64,000 bases of DNA, taken from Zanthoxylum bungeanum (taxonomy: Eukaryota > Streptophyta > Magnoliopsida > Sapindales > Rutaceae). Shown one piece after another: positions 56,389 to 64,000 of this stretch (positions within the stretch are counted from its first letter, which is position 1; each line of letters starts with the position of its first letter). The position numbers and the translations under genes were made by a program. Below the pieces are notes generated by a model. That model ran no database searches, had not been told where the DNA came from, and saw only the letters and a list, made by a program, of their open reading frames with translations. Where the stretch lies: the NCBI GenBank assembly GCA_019454045.1, contig SKCR01025328.1, positions 1 to 64,000 on the forward strand. Reading direction: 5' to 3'.

Positions 56389-59300
56389 TGTAGACAACAG
56401 GACCTGGGCGACGCCGTCCTAGGCTCGCGGCCTAGCTGAGAAGTATGAAATAACATGGAGTCGCCACCCGGTGTGAACCGGGACAAAGATTTAAGGCCGC
56501 ACTCACTCCTCGCAGGAGAAGACCTCAAACCGTTGGGTTCGGAATGATCTCTTACTTTATGTCACTTGTAATGTTTGTGATTTGTGTAATATTAACCGAG
56601 TCTACTTAGCATGCATGCTCAAGGGTACTTAGATCTAACATGCTTTCATCCAAATAATTCCACGCCATATAACACAACGAGCACATTGAATCATTACATT
56701 AACATGTATAAATCATTACCCAAACATCATAAACTAATAACATGCATAAAGGACAACCTAAATATGCTTTAACAAATAAATAACAAACTAAACTAAATCA
56801 TGCTTTAAATAATAAACGAATAACCTAAAGGCTATAACATGCTCAAATACAAATTCGGATGAGACGATATATGTGTATCTTAAGTGGTACGTGGCATTGT
56901 ATCCCGAGTGCAGACCGCAACCATCCATTCGGAATCGGCTACGGAATTTACGTCCGGTTTTCCATTCGATATACCGCAAGCAAGAACACATATTCCATTC
57001 ATCCGAAATCACATCACATACTAAGTCATTATTTCATGCGAACAAAATAATTACATGCCTCTTAATTCGCTAATCCATACAATAAAACAAATTACATGCT
57101 TTCTGATTCATTAATTCATGCGAATAAAAATAACAAATTAACTAAGAAATAAATGACGATAAATAAAATAGGTGCCCTCAGGTCTTACCTTTTAGTCGCT
57201 ATCCGGGAGTGCGTTCCACGGTGCCGGAAGGGTTATCATCCCACTGTTCTCACTGATCCGTTGTTTCCGCTATTTTGTCCGGGTTCACCGTTTTCATTAT
57301 TTTCGTCCGTTTTCAACGGATTTGATGTTTTCACTGTTTCCACAGGTTCACTGTTTCTGTTGTTTTCTCAGGTTCACTCGTTATTTTCACTCATGATTTT
57401 TCTGTGTTTTTCCTCTATTTTCACTCGCTGTTTTCTCTCTGTATTTTAACTCAAATTCTCATTCTCTCTTGGATTATTCTTGGCTCGTTTTGGAGTTATT
57501 TCTGTCACGGTTTTTTGGGCTGTCAAGGTTAGGGTTTCAGTCACAATTATGGCTCGGTTAGGACAGTTTGTGGTCGATAGTGTGTGCGTGTGATGGGCTG
57601 CTGGCGTGAGGTTACATCACGTGGGTTTGATGGTGCATGGGCAGTGCAGTGGGTTGCATAGAAATTGTGGTGTGCTCGGCAGTGATGTGATTTGGTCTCG
57701 GCAGTAGGGGTGATCAAGGCTCATTGATGAAGGGTTGTTGGTCTCGGCGGTGAATGGTGCAGTGGCTGGTGGTGTTTGGTGCAGCTCGGATTGGCAGTTA
57801 AGGGCGTGCGTGGAGTGCGGTGCAGCTCGGCTTGGCAGTTTCAGGGTTGTGTGGCAGTGCAGCTCGGCATGGAGTACTCGGTAGCATGGTTCATGTGAGT
57901 TATGTGTTGTGTGGCTGTTATTAACGTGTGAATCAAGGCCAATTGGTGGCAGTTTTCTTTTGTCGCATGAATGAAGGCAGATTGTGTTTACATGTGCGTG
58001 AACTGCAGTGAGGTGAAGGGTTTGTGAAGGCAGTCTTTTTGGCGTGTGGAAGGGCTGATGGATGAAGGCTAATGGTGATTGTGATGTCGAGAGCTGCTGT
58101 GTGCATTAAGGGTTTCAGTTCTTCAGGTGTCACATGGTTCAAGTCTCGGCAATGAAGGTTTTGTGAAGATGATGAAGAGGATGCTCGTTGATGGGGCGTG
58201 AATCAGGTCGGGGAGGAAAATATGAAGGCTAATGGCGTGGAGTTTAGGGTTTGTTGGTGATCTTGAAGGTTTACATGCTAAAGGAGGGCTGTGAAGATGA
58301 TGATGATGGTCGGCTGTCTTGGTACCTCTGTCCTCTGGTGCGTGTGTGTTAGGGTTAGGCGTGATGAAAGGATGGTGAGATTCGTGGTGTCTTAGTGTTG
58401 GTGATGAGTTAAAAGGGTTCTATGGCTGTGTGGGTTCACGTCTGCGTGAAGGAGCAATGTTGGCGTGAGGTTGTTTAGGGTTTCATGGCTGTGTGGGTTC
58501 ACGTCTGCGGTAGTATGTAGGGCTGGTTGTGATGATCAATGGAAGAAGGGTTCAGCTAGGGTCAGTGGGTTTGCATGGAGGGCTGGTTCACGGTGATGGT
58601 TTTTGGACGTCAAGGATCATGATCAGTGGCGTGAAGGAAGGCTCATTTGAAGGCAGCCGTGACTGTGATCAGGTCCAGTCTCGGGTCTGAGAGTTGTTGC
58701 CGAGAAGCTTGGGGGTAGTTGATGGGTGTTGATGATCAGTTGTTGTCTTGTTTCATGGAGATGGTCGAGAGTTGTGTGAGAGATCCAGGAGAGTCAGAGG
58801 CTGCCGAGAGTGATGGATGAAGGGTAGTGAGTGACTGTAGGGTTTGTTGGCTTGGGAGTGGAGTTTACGTGAAGGGTGATGAAGGTCTGTTGTGTTGTAG
58901 GTGTCCCCCCTTGCCGAGAGCAGTTCCCGAAGATTGATGATTGTAAGGGATCACATGGGTTTTTGACAATTGGAGATAAGGCTTTTTTGGAAGAGGACAT
59001 GGGTGCATTTGTTATGTAAGGTGGCAGCAAGTTGTCTTTGGTGGGTGGCGTTTGTTGAAATAAAAAAGTGGTGGGAAGTTGTTGTTGAATAAAATGAAAA
59101 AGAAAATGAAGATGGGGTATATTTGTTTGTTTGTTATTGGAAAGAATGAGGGGGGTGGTTCACGTGCATGTGGAGGAATATTGGTATTGAAATGGTGAAA
59201 GGTGGCAGTGAATTAATGGGTATGGCCGAATATGGGTTATTTGTGGGGAAATTATTAGAGAGAGAGAATATGTGAGGGAAAGAGCGAGGAAAAGGTTCCG

Positions 59301-59493
59301 AGCGAGGGATAATTTTGAAAAGGAAAAGGCGAAGACGAACCCGAAGCAAAACAAACGAATAAAATCCATCAAAAAGTCAATTCTTGACTTTGCCCTTCCG
59401 GCGACCGCTTTCCGCAACTTCCGCAACTAAAAAAAGTAGTGCCTCCATTCGAGGCTCATCATTGGGCTGGTATGCAAAAATGCAATGCCTACA
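56389..59493 (-). mobile_element. 5' LTR of element 2 (3105 bp)
   Basis: Ends TGTAGACAACAGG and AATGCCTACA, followed by target duplication GTAAT. It differs from 48688-51810 by small indels (for example CACTACCATCC against CAACCATCC near 56918) and few substitutions. It would carry the promoter that transcribes the element and LOG. Confidence 0.93.
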
Positions 59494-59498
59494 GTAAT

Positions 59499-59844
59499 CA
59501 CATGTATTTGGATGCATAATGACTTTCTCTAACCCTTCCAAATATGTTACCATCATGGGTGTACCATTTGTTCCTCATTTAACATTTTACTAATTGTTGT
59601 CACTTAACAACTCTTGTTGTTACTTAATTATTTGATTTACAACTCTTATTGTTTACTTAGTAATGAAATCATTACTAATTGTTATTATTTAACAATACCA
59701 CATAATTAACTTAATAATTTCCAACATGAAATTATTACTAATTGTTGTTATTTAACAATAGCAAATAATTAACTTAATAATTTCCAACATGAAATTATTA
59801 CTAATTGTTGTTATTTAACAACACCAAACAATTAATTTCCAACA
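59499..59844 (-). mobile_element. 5' LTR of copia element D, right part
   Basis: Continues the LTR begun at 48388 and ends TTTCCAACA. The last 190 bp are three copies of an about 62-bp repeat sharing ACTAATTGTTGTTATTTAAC and TTAATAATTTCCAACATG, so the terminal TTCCAACA also occurs internally. Confidence 0.75.
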
Positions 59845-59883
59845 GAGGGAAATGAGAAATTAAGGATGATTAACTATTTAATC

Positions 59884-60062
59884 GTCCCCAAGTGCCGTGG
59901 CTTGATGGTGTAGCGCACAAGATCTCACATTGAGGTCATGCGTTCGAATTGAGGAAGTGTGTTTTTTATAAGAGCCCGATTTAGTCGGGGATTTCACCTT
60001 CTTTACTTAAACCCAAAATAGATGGTCTGGCGGCAGGATTTACAACAATTCAAAAAAATAAA
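59884..60062 (+). mobile_element. SINE with tRNA-like head and 9-bp target duplication
   Basis: A 179-bp element flanked by perfect TATTTAATC (59875-59883 and 60063-60071). The head contains GTGGCTTGATGG (A-box-like, about 59896) and GCGTTCGAATT (B-box-like, about 59942), spaced as in a tRNA-type pol III promoter. A non-tRNA body and an A-rich tail (CAAAAAAATAAA) follow. It sits 40 bp beyond the end of copia LTR D. The SINE family is not identified. Confidence 0.8.
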
Positions 60063-60071
60063 TATTTAATC

Positions 60072-62052
60072 AATAATTATTAGGAAGGTCCTTCACCATA
60101 ACTAAACTGAGATTCTTCTATATCTGCCCAATCATTCAATTATTTTTATTTTAATTGGATTCCTAATATATTGATTGCAATATATTATTTTCTTAAATGA
60201 CGGTTTATATTCAGAATAATTATGTTAAATAAACCGCTATAGTTGCGGCCATGGGGGTACTTCTAATTTCAATTTTAAACCATTTTGAGTTTTGTGGAAG
60301 GTTAATTGATCGCAGGCTTTAATAATTAGTCTTGTAATTTTGTCGTAATTATGATTCCATCTTAAGTAGTTGTATTTGACTATTAATTACAGCCCCTTGT
60401 AAATTTCAAGTTTGAACTTTGAACTTCGATTAGCGGGGTTTTTGTTCTTTAACTTTGCAAAATTAAAAATAAAATTAGGGCTATTTATACTTTATTGAAA
60501 ATATTAAAATATTATTTGTTATAAATTTAATATTTTAAAAATTCTAATATCTAATTATTATTTTAAAGTTAGTCACTTTCAAAATGAATACGAAGATGAG
60601 GCCCAGTAAATTGAATCGAAAATGGATCATCAAAGCTGATTTACAATTATTGCTAGTGAATCAATGTAATGTGAAAGATATTCGGTGATCATGAGTCTGA
60701 TAAATTATTTTATAGTCCTTGGATTTTGGGTGAATTATTAAGTTAGTTCATGTATTTTACAAATATGATTGTTGTTATTTATATGTTGGATTTAATTTTT
60801 CAAGAACAAAACTCCTTTTTGCTCTTGATTTGCATTAATATTTGTTTGAAGCTCAACAATTTGTTCAGTTTGTGGTACTGTTCCAACTTAACAATTTTCT
60901 TACTCACTCTTGACAGCTTCATTTTATTTCTTCCTTGAACTACACCTATAGGTCTCATCTCTTTAATCTTTATTTACTATTCTTTTATATCAACTCGTCT
61001 TCTATACTCGATTGCATGCTAGAATATATTCTCTTTATAGATTTCCATACTATGATAAACTTATTTCCTCGGTTCTAGATCATTCTACACTTCTGTCATT
61101 ACTTACTTAGTATTTCCTCTCTTATTTGTTGTTGCGCCTTGACAATTTTACTTTCAATCCGTGTGTCAGTTAACTTTTTCATTTACTCTTCTACTTCGTT
61201 CTATAACTTAAACTGCTATGGGTTATATTTCTCTCCCATTATTCAAAGGATATTTGTTTTCATACGTCCTGGATTATTCTTAACGCTGTCCTCTCACATT
61301 CTTATCGCATGTTTAACTAATACTTCTTCTCTTTCTTTCCTTATCTAATAGCTTCTCATTAAATTTCTTACTTAGGCTATATTTTCCTTTCTTTTTATTC
61401 TGTTTTGCTACTATTAGTATAATCTTGTGTTTCAATCATTTATCACTATACTTATTCTTACTTTTGGATTATCTTAGAGTTACGCTTCAGGTCCATCTTT
61501 GTTACTGATATTGATCGAGGGTTGGAAGAGTGGGTACTTGTCTTAAGACTCTTCTGTTACGGTATTTCGGTGACACATACTTTTTGCTTAAGACTCTCGT
61601 GTACCTGTCTGGTGTCTTTTCCTACACTGGGTCTTACTGGTAAAACTTATCTAGCTTGCCTTTTCTTTACCTTACTCCCGGTCAATTACATCAATCAATC
61701 ACTCCACATTCCATACAAAGTCATTCTAGAAGCAAACCTCCTATTAAGTTCCTTATACTGTCTCTTTATCCCTTTCCGTTACTTAACTTCATGCAGTTAC
61801 TATGTTTTTTCCCTGGATACTACTATAATCTCTTTGCTATCTTTCTTAAGGGACTCATTTTGCTACGCAGATTCATTTCTTATATTAGTTCCTCAACTCC
61901 TTACTCATTCACTTCCTTGAAAACTCTATTTACTTCAACTACTAAGGGTATTTCCTACTAAATCTTTGATCCATACACTACTCTCTTCCTAAAATACTTC
62001 TTCTCAATACCATGAGGTTCTCATAAGTTGTTCACTATATTCCTACGAATCA
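60072..62052. other. Unassigned non-coding region
   Basis: Nearly 2 kb with no gene or mobile element I can recognise. The second half (about 60900-62000) is strongly T-rich on the plus strand, like 18600-20280, and may be another decayed gypsy internal region in minus orientation; the frames at 61522-61961 show no known domain. Confidence 0.4.
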
Positions 62053-62441
62053 TGGAGAATGCGCTCGCAAATAATCTCGGGCTCAGGTTCACTAATTCCA
62101 AATTAACGAATTTTCCGTTGCGTTGTAATTAAATAATTACGCCTAGCGAAGTCACTATTCACGTCGCTAACGAATTAATTCTAAATTAATTCGTTCGCCC
62201 GAATTAAAATCTAATTTTAATTCCGCGTCGAAATCCAATTTCGTTTAATATATCAAATATATTAAATTCTCGATTAATTCCAAATTAACCGTTATCTCTC
62301 TTTAATTGATATTTTATCTCAGATAAAATATCTCCTCAATTAATCTCAGATTAATCTTCTCTCTCTCTTCTAATTAATCCCATATTAATATAGAGTGCGA
62401 GTTTTACGTCATCGGTGAATCTTTGGGAAGCGACCCATGAG
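62053..62441 (-). mobile_element. Fragment of copia A-type LTR
   Basis: Collinear with about 35630-36020 (GAATGCGCTCGCAAA, CGAATTAATTCTAAATTAA, GGGAAGCGACCCATGAGA) without either LTR end. Both ends are abrupt. Confidence 0.8.
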
Positions 62442-63018
62442 AAAATTATTGCTTAAGCTGTCAGGATTACGTAAGTAACTTGAGTTTATCATTGACGAGT
62501 TTAACCTTGGTACGTCTCCTTGTGGGTCTGCCTTCGCAGCGACAACGAGAAACGGCCAGGACCGGATACTTAGGAGTCATTAGTGAATGATTGACAAATG
62601 AGTTGTCTACCTGATGAATATACGTAGGCGAGACCGTGCCTCTGTTGTGAGCTGAAATATATTCACGGGATCCACTTTTCACTATTTGTATTTAATTTAA
62701 TTATTAAATATTTGTATTCTGTTTTGGGATTACAGTATTGCATGATTTAGTGGGAGGGGCATATTAGATTAAAAATCCATGATCTAGTTTATGCTTTTGG
62801 TATTATATGAAATTGTTTTATATCTGCTAACCGTTTTTCGTGATCTATATGATAGATTGGCGATGGCGGCACAATCCACAAATCAGTTTGCGTGTATGCT
62901 TGATGCGAACAAACTGAAAGGCGCTGAGAACTTTGCAAACTGGGAATTGGATTTGAGGATTGTCCTCGATTCCGAAAAGCTGGGTTATGTTCTTGAGGGT
63001 CCGTTGCCCCTTGCAGTC
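62442..63018 (+). pseudogene. Copia leader and gag start, truncated
   Basis: Matches 22085-22640. The gag start is probably ATG at 62862 (MAAQSTNQFACMLDANKLKG), then NFANWELDLRIVLDSEKLGY and GPLPLAV, after which the frame runs into antisense copia pol at 63019. About 52 gag codons remain. Confidence 0.85.
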
Positions 63019-64000
63019 ATCCAAACGTATGCCTAGCATCCCAAATTTATAGGAATGAGAAACCCGGTTTCTTTCCCGTTCATATCTAATATGAAGTCTG
63101 TCAAACAGATTTTTATGGAACCTTATTCTAAATAAGTATTGCACTGTTAATGCTTATCCGTTGAAGGAAATGGTAGCTCAGAGCGACTCATGATTAACCT
63201 TTATCATGTCCAACAAAATTTGGTTACTCAGTTCGGACACACCGTCAAACTGACGTGTTCCGGGATGAGCCCTCATTTGAAAGAATACTTTACTCTTTCA
63301 AGTATATTAGAAACTTATTGCTTAAGTATTTTCCATTACGGTCTAACTGTGACGGTTTAATACTTTAGCCGACCTGTTTGTCTATTTCTTGTCGAAACTT
63401 TAAAAGTTTCCGATTTGTGTTCTTCAAAAGAGACACATAACCATAACGCGATGCCACATCCGTAAAGGTCACGAAATATTCATATCCACCTTTAGCCTAG
63501 CTAGACATGGGCCCACTTGCTTCACTATGAACTAGGGCTAACAGATTGGTGGCATTTACACTTTTACCAAGTAAAGGTGTTTTAGGCATTTTGCCCAATA
63601 AACTATATTCATAGACTTTATTTGATTGGGATCAAATTAGTCCTAGTACCCACTCTTCAAAAGTGCAGATATACGAGTCTTGTTTAATTGTGTCCCAGAC
63701 AACAATGCCACAATTAGTTTCTTCTCATCAAATTAGTTTGAGCTGTTTGTTTGTCATGTTATATATTTGAGATTTATTTATATTCAAAATATAAATTCTG
63801 TTATTCACATCTAATGTGTTCATCTCAATATCATCTTTATATAATAAAACACTTTAGTGTTCTAGAATATAAAGGTCAATCCGCAACGGATTAGACACTG
63901 ATAAATAGATAATGTTTCTAGTCAAACTAGTTAAATTATAACAGTTTCCAAATTTAAGTACACACCCGAGGGTAGTTCCTAAAATTAGGTTTCTGTGGTT
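63019..64000 (-). pseudogene. Copia A-type pol fragment (integrase region), continues beyond window
   Basis: Collinear with 38756-39710 of element A. On the minus strand around 63430-63480 it encodes YEYFVTFTDVASRYGYVYL, the integrase core with its first catalytic Asp, which element A has lost through a 22-bp deletion. Elsewhere stops are frequent. The right side runs off the window. Confidence 0.8.

Larger units (their letters stand above)
48688..59493 (-). mobile_element. Ogre/Tat-like element 2, complete, carrying a LOG sequence
   Basis: A 10.8-kb element flanked by GTAAT on both sides (48683-48687, 59494-59498). Minus-strand order: 5' LTR (59493-56389), primer-binding site, leader with repeats, gag N-terminal relic, RNase H relic, a region with splice-acceptor-like motifs and tandem repeats, LOG sequence in sense orientation, A-rich tract, conserved non-coding block, short satellite, polypurine tract, 3' LTR (51810-48688). 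The LTRs differ by a few substitutions and small indels, so insertion was recent. It has no working gag or pol and must have been moved in trans. Confidence 0.92.

Noticed and set aside
59890..59960. tRNA gene
   Set aside because: A- and B-box-like motifs are present but no acceptor stem or cloverleaf can be drawn; the A-rich tail and target duplication indicate a SINE.
61522..61961. Two overlapping 101-132-codon frames as host genes
   Set aside because: T-rich composition gives hydrophobic translations in both frames; no recognisable domain or splice structure.

Overview
This window is flowering-plant nuclear DNA and is almost wholly made of nested, mostly decayed transposable elements. The plant assignment rests on the exon-intron fragment of a plant-type Ste20/SPS1-like kinase, a LOG-type cytokinin-activating enzyme, Ty1/copia and Ty3/gypsy elements with plant-style primer-binding sites (TGGTATCAGAGC; TGGCGACTCCACTGGGG), hAT and Mutator-like elements, and a tRNA-headed SINE. 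I see no complete ordinary host gene, RNA gene or CRISPR array. All boundaries and relationships were read by eye; no database search or alignment program was used.

Layout. 1-3750: 3' end of a copia element with a very long LTR that carries its own 785-bp Mutator-like insertion. 3751-5608 (minus): the first two coding exons of a Ste20/SPS1-like kinase; the copia LTR ends in its second intron, so the rest of the gene lies beyond the left edge. 5917-8124: a tandem duplication, one copy holding a GC-rich hAT-type MITE. 8257-8516: a MULE-type MITE. 8905-11735: a decayed autonomous hAT element. 11893-15189: leader and LTR of an Ogre/Tat-like gypsy element (minus). 15202-20282: remains of two gypsy elements. 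20283-23919: 5' part of a copia element (plus). 23920-32020: Ogre/Tat-like element 1 (minus), gag-only and rich in satellites. 32021-34976: Athila-like gypsy pol (plus). 34977-48387: three copia elements on the minus strand, joined head to tail or by deletion. 48688-59493: Ogre/Tat-like element 2 (minus), complete from LTR to LTR, inserted in a copia LTR. 59884-60062: a SINE. 60072-62052: nothing recognised. 62053-64000: a mosaic of copia fragments.

The most notable object is element 2 (48688-59493). It has two nearly identical LTRs of about 3.1 kb, a 5-bp target duplication (GTAAT), a primer-binding site and a polypurine tract, but almost no pol. In the sense orientation it carries an intronless LOG (LONELY GUY) cytokinin riboside 5'-monophosphate phosphoribohydrolase sequence with intact PGGxGTxxE motif. 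An A-rich tract downstream of the LOG stop and the absence of introns suggest capture of a spliced mRNA. The presumed original ATG is out of frame by one base, so the copy may be a pseudogene, or may be translated only from an upstream in-frame ATG.

The Ogre/Tat-like elements also share features worth testing. The first is a PBS-like 11-mer repeated in U5 beside a small hairpin whose stem shows a compensatory change between copies. The second is a strongly conserved non-coding block between gag (or LOG) and the polypurine tract. The third is a set of fast-changing satellite arrays that differ between copies.
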